A model generated the notes under the pieces. It searched no databases. It worked only from the letters and a program-made list of their open reading frames with translations, and had not been told where the DNA came from. Of a stretch of DNA of 64,000 nucleotides, positions 27,574-36,261 are shown in pieces. The position numbers were made by a program, and so were the translations under genes. Positions within the stretch are counted from its first letter, which is position 1; every line of letters begins with the position of its first letter. The DNA comes from Lachnoclostridium sp. An169 (GTDB lineage: Bacteria; Bacillota; Clostridia; Lachnospirales; Lachnospiraceae): positions 156,257-220,256 of the forward strand of contig NZ_NFKT01000004.1 of assembly GCF_002160525.1 (NCBI RefSeq), given 5' to 3'.

Positions 27574-28713
27574 ATGAGTATAAATACGTATGAACTACTG
27601 AAAAAGGACGGACTGGCGAAGCGGGGGCGCCTTCACACGGTCCACGGAACCATAGAGACCCCCGTGTTTATGAACGTGGGGACGGCAGCCGCCATCAAAG
27701 GGGCAGTTTCCACAGATGATCTGAGGACGATCAGGACCCAGGTGGAACTTTCCAATACCTATCACCTGCATGTCCGTCCCGGGGATGAAATTGTAAAGAA
27801 ACTGGGCGGACTTCACCGGTTTATGAACTGGGACAGGCCGATCCTCACGGACTCCGGCGGCTTCCAGGTGTTTTCCCTGGCTTCCTTAAGGAAGATCAAG
27901 GAGGAAGGCGTACACTTTAATTCCCATATTGACGGGCGAAAGATCTTTATGGGACCGGAGGAGAGCATGCAGATCCAGTCTAATCTGGCGTCCACCATCG
28001 CCATGGCGTTCGACGAGTGCCCTTCCAGTGTGGCGGATAAGAAATATATCGCCAACTCGGTGGCGCGCACGACACGCTGGCTGAAACGGTGCAAAGATGA
28101 GATGGCAAGACTGAACTCGCTGCCGGATACGATCAATCCCCATCAGATGCTTTTCGGCATCAATCAGGGCGGAGTTTACGAGGATATCCGGATCGAACAT
28201 GCACAGCAGATTTCCGAACTGAATCTGGACGGGTATGCCATCGGCGGACTTGCCGTGGGCGAGAGCCATGAGGAGATGTACCGGATCCTGGACGCAGTGG
28301 TGGGATATCTGCCGGAGGACAAACCGACCTACCTGATGGGTGTGGGTACACCTGCCAATATTCTGGAAGGCGTGGAGCGGGGCGTGGACTTCTTTGACTG
28401 TGTGTATCCCAGCCGGAACGGGCGCCACGGACATGTATATACAAACCATGGAAAGATGAATCTTTTCAATGCAAAATATGAACTGGATGACCGGCCCATC
28501 GAGGAAGGATGCGGATGTCCGGCCTGCAGAAGCTATAGCCGCGCCTATATCCGTCATCTCCTGAAAGCAAAGGAGATGCTCGGCATGCGGCTTTGCGTCC
28601 TGCACAACCTCTATTTCTACAACACCATGATGGAGGAGATCCGGGATGCCATTGACGCGGGACAGTTTCAGGAATATAAGAAGAAAAAACTGGAAGGGAT
28701 GATGCAGAAATAA
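27574..28713 (+). CDS. tgt: tRNA-guanine transglycosylase
   Basis: This 379-residue TIM-barrel enzyme has the catalytic Asp region LTDSGGFQVFSLASLRKI and the second Asp in FDCVYPSRNGRHGHV. The zinc site is made by CGCPACRSY and the downstream His in LHNLYFYN. It exchanges guanine-34 for preQ1 in queuosine tRNAs. AAGGACAG is a modest ribosome site. yajC follows, an order common in bacteria. The other queuosine genes (queA, queCDEF) are not in the window. Confidence 0.96.
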   Translation: MSINTYELLKKDGLAKRGRLHTVHGTIETPVFMNVGTAAAIKGAVSTDDLRTIRTQVELSNTYHLHVRPGDEIVKKLGGLHRFMNWDRPILTDSGGFQVFSLASLRKIKEEGVHFNSHIDGRKIFMGPEESMQIQSNLASTIAMAFDECPSSVADKKYIANSVARTTRWLKRCKDEMARLNSLPDTINPHQMLFGINQGGVYEDIRIEHAQQISELNLDGYAIGGLAVGESHEEMYRILDAVVGYLPEDKPTYLMGVGTPANILEGVERGVDFFDCVYPSRNGRHGHVYTNHGKMNLFNAKYELDDRPIEEGCGCPACRSYSRAYIRHLLKAKEMLGMRLCVLHNLYFYNTMMEEIRDAIDAGQFQEYKKKKLEGMMQK

Positions 28714-28743
28714 CATCTGTCCATAATATTTTCCAAAATACTC

Positions 28744-28772
28744 TTGAAGATTCTGCCATTTTTGTGTATAGT
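28744..28772 (+). promoter_or_regulatory. Promoter of yajC
   Basis: TTGAAG (28744-28749), a 17-base spacer and TATAGT (28767-28772) lie about 40 bases ahead of the yajC ATG. Confidence 0.6.
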
Positions 28773-28813
28773 TATTTTATTGCGGTAACTTTAGCAGTTA
28801 GGAGGAAATTATA

Positions 28814-29089
28814 ATGGATTTAGTTGGCATTATCGTACTTTATGTCGTTGTGATCGGAGGAATGTGGTTCCTGCTTATGCGTCCCCAGAAAAAGGAGCAG
28901 AAGAGGGTTCAGGCCATGCTTTCCACGATGGAAGTAGGCGACACAGCCCTGACGACAAGCGGATTTTACGGTGTGATCATTGATATTACCGACGATGATG
29001 TGATTGTGGAATTCGGCAACAATAAGAACTGCCGTATCCCGATGCAGAAATCAGCGATCGCTCAGATTGAAAAACCGAACGCAGAGTAA
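28814..29089 (+). CDS. yajC: Preprotein translocase subunit YajC
   Basis: This is a 91-residue protein with one N-terminal membrane segment (about 4-22, IIVLYVVVIGGMWFLLM). It continues with RPQKKEQKRVQAML and the conserved core GDTALTTSGFYGVIIDI. YajC associates with SecDF in the membrane and assists Sec export. A strong AGGAGG site precedes ATG. secDF is not adjacent here. A terminator follows directly. Confidence 0.95.
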   Translation: MDLVGIIVLYVVVIGGMWFLLMRPQKKEQKRVQAMLSTMEVGDTALTTSGFYGVIIDITDDDVIVEFGNNKNCRIPMQKSAIAQIEKPNAE

Positions 29090-29098
29090 ATGCGCAGA

Positions 29099-29128
29099 CG
29101 GAGGACAGATTATGTCCTCCGTTTTTTA
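29099..29128 (+). terminator. Rho-independent terminator after yajC
   Basis: ACGGAGGAC (29099-29107) pairs perfectly with GTCCTCCGT (29115-29123) around a seven-base loop, followed by a T6 run. Confidence 0.92.
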
Positions 29129-29172
29129 AAATATACATTTTAGAGCGCCCTCTATTTTTTTGACGGGAATAC

Positions 29173-29201
29173 TTGAAACAAACAGCGAAATGAGGTATGA
29201 T
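29173..29201 (+). promoter_or_regulatory. Promoter of the leuB-ilvD-ilvB operon
   Basis: TTGAAA (29173-29178) and TATGAT (29196-29201) are separated by 17 bases. The leader before the leuB ATG is only about 33 bases, too short for a T-box or peptide attenuator. Confidence 0.7.
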
Positions 29202-29239
29202 AGACAATAGTATTTCTGAATTTGGAAGGATGATTTGTA

Positions 29240-30331
29240 ATGGACATGAAAATCGGAGTTATCAAGGGGGACGGGATCGGTCCGGAGATTGTGGATGAAG
29301 CGATGAAAGTTCTGGACAGGACAGCAGAAGCATACGGACATTCCATCTCCTATACACAGCTTCTTATGGGAGGCGCATCCATCGATGTGAACGGAGTTCC
29401 GCTGACGGATGAGACACTGGGGCAGGCGAAGAAAAGCGACGCTGTCCTGATGGGATCCATCGGCGGAGACGCGAAGACTTCTCCCTGGTATAAACTGGAA
29501 CCGTCAAAAAGACCCGAGGCAGGGCTTCTGCAGCTGCGCAAGGGACTGAATCTTTTTGCAAACCTGCGTCCGGCAGTGCTCTATGAGGAGCTCAAAGACG
29601 CCTGCCCGCTGAAGAAAGAGATCGCGGACCAGGGATTCGACCTGATGATTATGCGGGAGCTGACCGGCGGGCTTTATTTCGGAAAGCGCAGTACGGAACC
29701 GGTGGACGGCGTCATGACTGCCCGGGATGAGCTTACATACAATGAGAATGAGATCCGCAGAATCGCAAAGCGGGCCTTCGACATCGCCATGAAGCGCAGG
29801 AAAAAAGTGACAAGCGTGGACAAGGCCAACGTCCTGGATTCTTCCCGGCTCTGGAGAAAAGTCGTGGAGGAAGTGGCGCAGGATTATCCGGAAGTCGAGC
29901 TGGAACATATGCTGGTTGACAACTGTGCAATGCAGCTGGTGAAAGATCCGGCGCAGTTCGATGTGATTCTGACAGAGAACATGTTCGGAGATATCCTTTC
30001 TGATGAGGCGAGCATGGTGACGGGCTCCATCGGTATGCTGGCATCCGCAAGCCTGAATGAGACGAAGTTCGGTCTCTATGAACCAAGCGGCGGCTCCGCA
30101 CCGGATATTGCAGGAAAAGGCATTGCCAATCCGATCGCCACGATCCTGTCCGCTGCCATGATGCTGCGGTTCTCCTTTGATCTGGACGAGGAGGCTTCGG
30201 CGATTGAACGCGCGGTTGAGAGCGTCCTCAGAGACGGATACCGGACGATCGACATCATGTCCGAAGGAATGAAGCAGATCGGCACGAAAGAGATGGGCGA
30301 CCGGATCTGTTCCTATATCAGCAGACAATAA
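29240..30331 (+). CDS. leuB: 3-isopropylmalate dehydrogenase
   Basis: This 363-residue dehydrogenase starts MKIGVIKGDGIGPEIVDEA. It contains LMIMRELTGGLYFGKR, the Lys/Asp region KVTSVDKANVLDSSRLWR and NMFGDILSDEASMVTGSIGM. It performs NAD-dependent oxidation and decarboxylation of 3-isopropylmalate in leucine synthesis. ilvD follows after 28 bases, so it leads a branched-chain amino acid operon. leuA, leuC and leuD are not in the window. Context favours leucine over the related tartrate and isocitrate enzymes. Confidence 0.93.
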   Translation: MDMKIGVIKGDGIGPEIVDEAMKVLDRTAEAYGHSISYTQLLMGGASIDVNGVPLTDETLGQAKKSDAVLMGSIGGDAKTSPWYKLEPSKRPEAGLLQLRKGLNLFANLRPAVLYEELKDACPLKKEIADQGFDLMIMRELTGGLYFGKRSTEPVDGVMTARDELTYNENEIRRIAKRAFDIAMKRRKKVTSVDKANVLDSSRLWRKVVEEVAQDYPEVELEHMLVDNCAMQLVKDPAQFDVILTENMFGDILSDEASMVTGSIGMLASASLNETKFGLYEPSGGSAPDIAGKGIANPIATILSAAMMLRFSFDLDEEASAIERAVESVLRDGYRTIDIMSEGMKQIGTKEMGDRICSYISRQ

Positions 30332-30359
30332 AAAATCAAAATAGAAATGAGGAATTACC

Positions 30360-32033
30360 ATGAGAAGTGATACAGTTACAAAAGGCGTACAGCAGGCACC
30401 CCACCGTTCTCTTTTTAATGCGCTCGGACTTACCGAGGAAGAACTTTCACGTCCCCTGATCGGCGTGGTCAGCTCCTACAGCGAGATCGTGCCGGGACAT
30501 ATGAATCTGGATAAAATTGCAGAAGCAGTAAAACTCGGAGTTGCAATGGCAGGTGGAACCCCGATTATGGTTCCCGCTATCGCGGTGTGCGACGGAATCG
30601 CCATGGGGCATATCGGAATGAAATACTCGCTTGTGACGAGAGATCTGATTGCGGATTCCACAGAGGCGCTTGCCATGGCTCATCAGTTCGACGGACTTGT
30701 CATGATCCCCAACTGCGACAAGAATGTGCCGGGACTTCTGATGGCTGCGGCCCGCGTCAATATCCCTACAGTATTTGTCAGCGGCGGTCCCATGCTTGCC
30801 GGCCATGTGAAAGGTGAGAAGACCAGCCTCTCCAGTATGTTTGAGGCGGTAGGAGCCCATGCTGCAGGAAAGATCAGCGACGAAGAACTCTGTGAATTTG
30901 AAAACAAAGCATGCCCGACCTGCGGATCCTGTTCCGGAATGTACACGGCAAACAGTATGAACTGTCTGACCGAGGCGCTGGGCATGGGACTTCGCGGAAA
31001 CGGAACCATCCCGGCTGTCTACTCCGCAAGAATCCAGCTCGCAAAACATGCGGGAATGCAGGTGATGGAACTGGTGCGCAAAAACATCCGTCCCCGGGAT
31101 ATCATGACGGAGGACGCTATCCTCAATGCCCTTACGGTTGATATGGCTCTGGGATGTTCCACCAACAGCATGCTGCATCTTCCGGCTATCGCCCATGAGA
31201 TCGGCATGGATTTTGAGATCGATTTCGCCAATACGATCAGCGAGAAGACACCTAACCTCTGCCACCTTGCACCGGCAGGACACACCTACATTGAGGACCT
31301 CAATGAGGCGGGCGGTGTTTACGCGGTGATGAATGAACTGAATAAAAAGGGACTGATCCACACGGACTGCATGACCGTGACCGGAAAGACCATCGGAGAG
31401 AACATCGCCGGGTGCGAGAACAAGAATCCCGAAGTTATCCGTCCCATCGACCATCCATACTCCGAGACAGGCGGTCTTGCTGTCCTGAAGGGGAATCTGG
31501 CTCCGGACGGCAGCGTGGTAAAACGTTCCGCTGTCTGCGACGAGATGCTTGTACACGAAGGTCCGGCAAGGATCTTCGAGAGCGATGAAGAGGCAACAGC
31601 AGCTATCAAGAGCGGTAAAATCAATCCGGGTGATGTCATCGTGATCCGCTATGAGGGACCGAAAGGCGGACCGGGTATGAGAGAGATGCTCAACCCCACA
31701 TCCGCGATTGCAGGCTATGGCCTGGGTTCCAGCGTCGCCCTGATCACAGACGGACGGTTCAGCGGAGCTTCCAGAGGGGCTTCCATCGGACACGTTTCTC
31801 CGGAAGCGGCAGTGGGCGGTCCCATCGCCCTTGTGGAAGAAGGAGATATCATCAAGATCAATATACCGGAGCTGAAGCTTGAACTGGACATTTCCGACGA
31901 AGAGATGGCAGCAAGAAGAGCAAAATGGCAGCCGAGAGAGCCGAAGGTGACAACCGGATATCTGGCGAGATACGCCGCCATGGTGACATCCGGAAACCGG
32001 GGCGCGATCCTGGAAGTGCCGAAACAGAACTAA
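30360..32033 (+). CDS. ilvD: Dihydroxy-acid dehydratase
   Basis: This 557-residue iron-sulfur dehydratase has cluster cysteines in PNCDKNVPG and [17 protein letters not shown]. Other family signatures are [13 protein letters not shown] and [21 protein letters not shown]. It converts dihydroxy-isovalerate and dihydroxy-methylvalerate to the keto acids for valine and isoleucine. It lies between leuB and ilvB with short spacers, in one operon. The oxygen-sensitive cluster fits an anaerobe. Confidence 0.96.
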   Translation: MRSDTVTKGVQQAPHRSLFNALGLTEEELSRPLIGVVSSYSEIVPGHMNLDKIAEAVKLGVAMAGGTPIMVPAIAVCDGIAMGHIGMKYSLVTRDLIADSTEALAMAHQFDGLVMIPNCDKNVPGLLMAAARVNIPTVFVSGGPMLAGHVKGEKTSLSSMFEAVGAHAAGKISDEELCEFENKACPTCGSCSGMYTANSMNCLTEALGMGLRGNGTIPAVYSARIQLAKHAGMQVMELVRKNIRPRDIMTEDAILNALTVDMALGCSTNSMLHLPAIAHEIGMDFEIDFANTISEKTPNLCHLAPAGHTYIEDLNEAGGVYAVMNELNKKGLIHTDCMTVTGKTIGENIAGCENKNPEVIRPIDHPYSETGGLAVLKGNLAPDGSVVKRSAVCDEMLVHEGPARIFESDEEATAAIKSGKINPGDVIVIRYEGPKGGPGMREMLNPTSAIAGYGLGSSVALITDGRFSGASRGASIGHVSPEAAVGGPIALVEEGDIIKINIPELKLELDISDEEMAARRAKWQPREPKVTTGYLARYAAMVTSGNRGAILEVPKQN

Positions 32034-32055
32034 AGAGAGATGGAGGAAATGCACC

Positions 32056-33732
32056 ATGCAGTTAAATGGAGCAGAAATAGTAATCGAATGTCTGAAGGAA
32101 CAGGGCGTGGACACTGTTTTCGGATATCCGGGCGGCGCAATCCTCAACGTATATGATGCGCTCTATGCCCACAGAGACGAGATCCGTCATATCCTGACCT
32201 CCCACGAACAGGGAGCGTCCCACGCGGCTGACGGATATGCCAGAGCAACAGGAAAGGTGGGTGTCTGTCTGGCTACAAGCGGCCCTGGAGCGACCAATCT
32301 CGTAACCGGAATCGCCACAGCCTATATGGATTCGATCCCGATCGTGGCGATCACCTGCAATGTGGGAGTCTCCCTTCTGGGAAAGGACAGCTTCCAGGAG
32401 ATTGACATCGCCGGGATCACAATGCCGATTACAAAACACAATTTCATTGTTAAGGATGTAACGAATCTTGCAGATACGATCCGCAGGGCATTCCGGATCG
32501 CCCGCTCCGGACGACCGGGGCCGGTCCTTGTGGATATTCCGAAAGATGTCACATCAAATGTTACCGAGTATGTACGCCAGGAAATTGAGGAATATTTCCC
32601 AGACGAATCCCATATTGATGAAGAGAAGCTTGACGCGGCTGTGTCCATGATCGAAAAGGCAGAGAAACCCTTTATCTTTGTGGGGGGCGGCGCAGTACTT
32701 TCCGGGGCAAGTGAGGAGCTTATGGAGTTCGTAAACCGGATGGACGCGCCTGTGACGGATTCCCTTATGGGAAAGGGCGCATTCCCGGGAACAGATCCCA
32801 GATACACGGGCATGCTCGGCATGCACGGTACAAAAGCTTCCAACTTTGGAGTCAGCGAGTGTGATCTGCTCGTCGTTGTAGGCGCAAGATTCAGTGACCG
32901 TGTGACCGGAAACACAGAGAAATTCGCACGGAACGCAAAGATCCTGCAGATCGATATCGATCCCGCCGAGATGAACAAGAATGTGATTATTGATCTGGGC
33001 ATCGAGGGCGATATCAAAACCGTTTTAAAGAAACTTAATGCAAAGCTTCCGCAGCAGGAGCATAAAGAGTGGCTTGACAAGGTGGAAGAGTACAAGGTGA
33101 AATATCCGTTGAAATACCACCATGATGTTCTGACAGGTCCTTTCATTGTAGAGGAGATCTACAGACAGACGAACGGGGACGCCCTGATTGTCACCGAGGT
33201 AGGACAGCATCAGATGTGGGCGGCGCAGTACTATAAATTCACAAAGCCCCACACACTGTTGACTTCCGGCGGCCTCGGAACCATGGGGTACGGCCTGGGA
33301 GCTGCTCTCGGAGCAAAGACGGGACGTCCGGAGAAGACGGTTGTCAATATAGCAGGAGACGGCTGTTTCCGCATGAATATGAATGAGATTGCGACTGCGG
33401 TCAGACACAACATTCCGGTTATCGAGGTGGTTGTGAACAACCATGTGCTCGGTATGGTCCGCCAGTGGCAGGATCTCTTCTATGATGAGAGATATTCCGC
33501 TACGGTTCTGCGCGATGCCGTTGATTTTGCAAAGCTTGCGGAGGCGATGGGAGCGGAAGGCATCCATGTGGAGACACAAGATGAGTTTAAGGAAGCGTTT
33601 GCAAAAGCGCTGACACTGAACCGTCCGGTGGTCATTGACTGTCAGATCGGCAGCGATGACAAGGTATGGCCGATGGTGGCGCCGGGAGACGCGATCAGCC
33701 AGGCATTTGATGAGGAAGATATGGCAGAGTAA
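32056..33732 (+). CDS. ilvB: Acetolactate synthase large subunit
   Basis: This 558-residue ThDP enzyme has the catalytic Glu in TSHEQGASHAADGYAR, a middle FAD-binding region, and the ThDP motif GDGCFRMNMNEIATA to VVVNN near residue 435. It condenses pyruvate to acetolactate (or with 2-ketobutyrate). No small regulatory subunit gene (ilvN) follows in this window. The next gene is serC. The family also contains catabolic synthases, but the ilvD/leuB context indicates biosynthesis. Confidence 0.95.
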   Translation: MQLNGAEIVIECLKEQGVDTVFGYPGGAILNVYDALYAHRDEIRHILTSHEQGASHAADGYARATGKVGVCLATSGPGATNLVTGIATAYMDSIPIVAITCNVGVSLLGKDSFQEIDIAGITMPITKHNFIVKDVTNLADTIRRAFRIARSGRPGPVLVDIPKDVTSNVTEYVRQEIEEYFPDESHIDEEKLDAAVSMIEKAEKPFIFVGGGAVLSGASEELMEFVNRMDAPVTDSLMGKGAFPGTDPRYTGMLGMHGTKASNFGVSECDLLVVVGARFSDRVTGNTEKFARNAKILQIDIDPAEMNKNVIIDLGIEGDIKTVLKKLNAKLPQQEHKEWLDKVEEYKVKYPLKYHHDVLTGPFIVEEIYRQTNGDALIVTEVGQHQMWAAQYYKFTKPHTLLTSGGLGTMGYGLGAALGAKTGRPEKTVVNIAGDGCFRMNMNEIATAVRHNIPVIEVVVNNHVLGMVRQWQDLFYDERYSATVLRDAVDFAKLAEAMGAEGIHVETQDEFKEAFAKALTLNRPVVIDCQIGSDDKVWPMVAPGDAISQAFDEEDMAE

Positions 33733-33772
33733 GTTTGCCGTATGAATAAATGAGATTCAGGAGGTAATGAAA

Positions 33773-34855
33773 ATGAGCAGAGTTTACAATTTTTCAGCAG
33801 GACCTGCAGTCCTGCCGGAAGAAGTGCTGAAAGAGGCGGCGGCAGAGATGCTGGATTACAATGGAACCGGCATGTCCGTGATGGAGATGAGCCATCGCTC
33901 CAAGGCGTTTGAGGAGATTATCACCACAGCGGAGCAGGATCTCCGTGATCTGATGAACATCCCGGACAACTACAAGGTGCTGTTCCTTCAGGGCGGCGCT
34001 TCCCAGCAGTTTGCAATGATTCCCATGAACCTGATGAAAAACAGAGTTGCAGACTATATTATCACAGGACAGTGGGCGAAGAAAGCGGCGAAAGAAGCAG
34101 AGAAATACGGAAAGGTGAACCGGGTTGCCTCATCCGAGGATAAGACGTTCTCCTATATTCCGGACTGCTCAGACCTTCCGATCTCCGAGGACGCAGACTA
34201 TGTATATATCTGCGAGAACAACACGATTTATGGAACAAAGTTTAAAGAACTTCCCAACACAAAAGGAAAGACACTTGTGGCGGACGTTTCATCCTGCTTC
34301 CTCTCGGAGCCGGTTGATGTGACCAAATACGGACTGATCTACGGAGGTGTCCAGAAGAATATCGGACCGGCAGGCGTGGTTATCGTAATTATCCGTGAAG
34401 ATCTGATCACAGAGGATGTGCTCCCGGGAACACCGACCATGCTTACATATAAGACACATGCGGATGCAAAATCTCTGTACAATACTCCTCCGGCATATGG
34501 AATCTACATCTGCGGAAAAGTATTTAAGTGGCTCAAGGACATGGGCGGACTTTCTGTCATGAAAGAGAGAAATGAGAAGAAGGCCAAAGTGCTCTACGAT
34601 TTCCTTGACCAGAGCAAACTGTTCAAAGGCACGGTAGAGAAGAAAGACCGTTCTCTCATGAACGTTCCGTTCGTGACAGGAGACGCGGATCTTGACGCGA
34701 AATTCGTCAAAGAAGCAAAAGAGGCAGGTCTTGAGAACCTGAAAGGACACCGTACCGTAGGCGGAATGCGCGCAAGTATTTACAATGCGATGCCGTATGA
34801 GGGCGTTGTTGCACTTGTTGATTTCATGAAAAAATTCGAAGAGGAGAATCTGTAA
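33773..34855 (+). CDS. serC: Phosphoserine aminotransferase
   Basis: This is a 360-residue PLP enzyme. The earlier in-frame ATG (33767) is only two bases from AGGAGG. ATG 33773 has ideal spacing and gives the family start MSRVYNFSAGPAVLPEEVL. LFLQGGASQQFAMIPMNL and the lysine region YGLIYGGVQKNIGPAG are typical. It makes 3-phosphoserine from 3-phosphohydroxypyruvate. serA starts one base after its stop codon, so the two are coupled. The 40-base gap from ilvB suggests read-through from the branched-chain operon. Confidence 0.96.
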   Translation: MSRVYNFSAGPAVLPEEVLKEAAAEMLDYNGTGMSVMEMSHRSKAFEEIITTAEQDLRDLMNIPDNYKVLFLQGGASQQFAMIPMNLMKNRVADYIITGQWAKKAAKEAEKYGKVNRVASSEDKTFSYIPDCSDLPISEDADYVYICENNTIYGTKFKELPNTKGKTLVADVSSCFLSEPVDVTKYGLIYGGVQKNIGPAGVVIVIIREDLITEDVLPGTPTMLTYKTHADAKSLYNTPPAYGIYICGKVFKWLKDMGGLSVMKERNEKKAKVLYDFLDQSKLFKGTVEKKDRSLMNVPFVTGDADLDAKFVKEAKEAGLENLKGHRTVGGMRASIYNAMPYEGVVALVDFMKKFEEENL

Positions 34856-34856
34856 T

Positions 34857-36017
34857 ATGTTTAAATATCATTGCCTGAACCCGATCTCACCGGTGGGACT
34901 GGGCCAGTTAGACGAGAATTATGTGAACACAGACCAGGCAGAGGACGCGGACGTCATCCTGGTGCGCAGCGCCAAGATGCATGAGATGGAGTTTGCACCG
35001 GGTCTGAAAGCTATTGCCCGCGCAGGCGCAGGCGTAAACAATATCCCGCTTGACAGATGTGCGGAGCAGGGAATCGTTGTATTTAACACACCGGGAGCCA
35101 ACGCCAACGGTGTAAAAGAGCTCGTGATCGCCGGAATGCTTCTGGCAGCCCGCGATATTATCGGCGGCATCAACTGGGTGCAGGAGTATGAGGAAGACGG
35201 CGATATCGCCAAGATCACGGAGAAGAAGAAGAAAGCATTTGCAGGAACCGAGATCAGCGGCAAGAAGCTGGGCGTCATCGGACTTGGAGCCATCGGTGTT
35301 CTGGTGGCAAATGCAGCGACTCATCTGGGAATGGAAGTGTACGGATACGATCCCTATGTATCTGTCGATTCCGCATGGAGACTGTCCAGAAATATCCACC
35401 ATGCGAAAACGGTTGACGAACTGTACAAAGAATGTGATTACATCACCATTCATGTTCCGGCAACAGAGGATACAAAGGGAATGATCGATAAGAATGCCAT
35501 CAGCCTGATGAAACAGGGCGTTGTGATCCTGAACCTGTCAAGAGATGCCCTCGTGAACCAGGAGGATATCGTGGACGCACTCGTGTCAGGAAAGGTACAC
35601 TGCTATGTAACGGACTTCCCGACCAAGGAGATCGTCGGCGTGAAGGGCGCAATCGTTATCCCGCATCTGGGCGCTTCCACGGAAGAGTCCGAGGACAACT
35701 GCGCGAAGATGGCGGCGGAGGAGATCCGTGATTTCCTGGAGAACGGAAATATCACACATTCCGTGAACTTCCCGGACTGCGATATGGGACCGAAAGGAGA
35801 GGGACCGCGTATTACGATCCTTCACAAGAATATTCCGAACATGCTCGGACAGTTCACAACAATCCTTGCTGACAAAGGAATCAACATCTCCCTTATGACA
35901 AACAAGAGCCGTAAGGAGTATGCCTATACAATGATTGACGTCGATGCGGAGGTTCCGGCTGATCTGAAAGAGAAGTTGGAAGGCGTAGACGGCGTTCTGA
36001 AAGTCAGAATTCTCTGA
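34857..36017 (+). CDS. serA: D-3-phosphoglycerate dehydrogenase with ACT domain
   Basis: This 386-residue enzyme has a substrate domain split around an NAD Rossmann fold with GVIGLGAIGVLVANAA. It contains HVPATEDTKGMIDKNAISLM and a C-terminal ACT domain (about 318-386, starting RITILHKNIPNML). It oxidises 3-phosphoglycerate in serine synthesis, probably with serine feedback through ACT. With serC it covers two of three steps. No serB is in the window. A long terminator stem follows. Confidence 0.95.
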   Translation: MFKYHCLNPISPVGLGQLDENYVNTDQAEDADVILVRSAKMHEMEFAPGLKAIARAGAGVNNIPLDRCAEQGIVVFNTPGANANGVKELVIAGMLLAARDIIGGINWVQEYEEDGDIAKITEKKKKAFAGTEISGKKLGVIGLGAIGVLVANAATHLGMEVYGYDPYVSVDSAWRLSRNIHHAKTVDELYKECDYITIHVPATEDTKGMIDKNAISLMKQGVVILNLSRDALVNQEDIVDALVSGKVHCYVTDFPTKEIVGVKGAIVIPHLGASTEESEDNCAKMAAEEIRDFLENGNITHSVNFPDCDMGPKGEGPRITILHKNIPNMLGQFTTILADKGINISLMTNKSRKEYAYTMIDVDAEVPADLKEKLEGVDGVLKVRIL

Positions 36018-36030
36018 TAATGAGATCAGA

Positions 36031-36088
36031 GCCATATCCGGGGAGGAAAGGTGACAATTATCCTCTCTGTTCCCGGATATGGCTTTTT
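36031..36088 (+). terminator. Rho-independent terminator after serA
   Basis: A 14-pair stem with one wobble (36031-36044 with 36071-36084) has an inner GAGGA/TCCTC stem and is followed by a T5 run. Confidence 0.9.
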
Positions 36089-36143
36089 CTGTTTCCGGCT
36101 TTTTATAACCGGACAGATCCCGGCTCTTTTTGCAGATTCCGGG

Positions 36144-36172
36144 TTGACAAAAAGTGTATAATTGTATACAAT
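36144..36172 (+). promoter_or_regulatory. Promoter of the citrate synthase-gntR-icd operon
   Basis: Perfect TTGACA (36144-36149), 17 bases, then TACAAT (36167-36172). The spacer and -10 are covered by a palindromic operator. Confidence 0.85.
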
Positions 36173-36178
36173 TATACA
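36155..36178. promoter_or_regulatory. 24-bp perfect palindrome, likely GntR operator
   Basis: TGTATAATTGTA is followed directly by its exact reverse complement TACAATTATACA. The centre contains TTGTATACAA, in line with FadR-type GntR sites (GT, spacer, AC). It overlaps the spacer and -10, so a bound repressor would block RNA polymerase. The regulator is probably the GntR protein encoded in the same operon. Confidence 0.7.
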
Positions 36179-36261
36179 AACCGCAGGGGAAGGATTTGCA
36201 GAGGGCAGGGTAAGCCGGACCGGTCCCGGCGGAGAGCAAACAATCAGGAGGTGGCTGCGCC

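Noticed and set aside
29129..29239. T-box or peptide attenuator before leuB
   Set aside because: The promoter leaves a leader of only about 33 bases. The upstream hairpin is the yajC terminator.
30447..32147. 566-codon frame on the minus strand across ilvD
   Set aside because: It is antisense to a clear ilvD gene, with His/Cys-rich shadow composition and no start signal.
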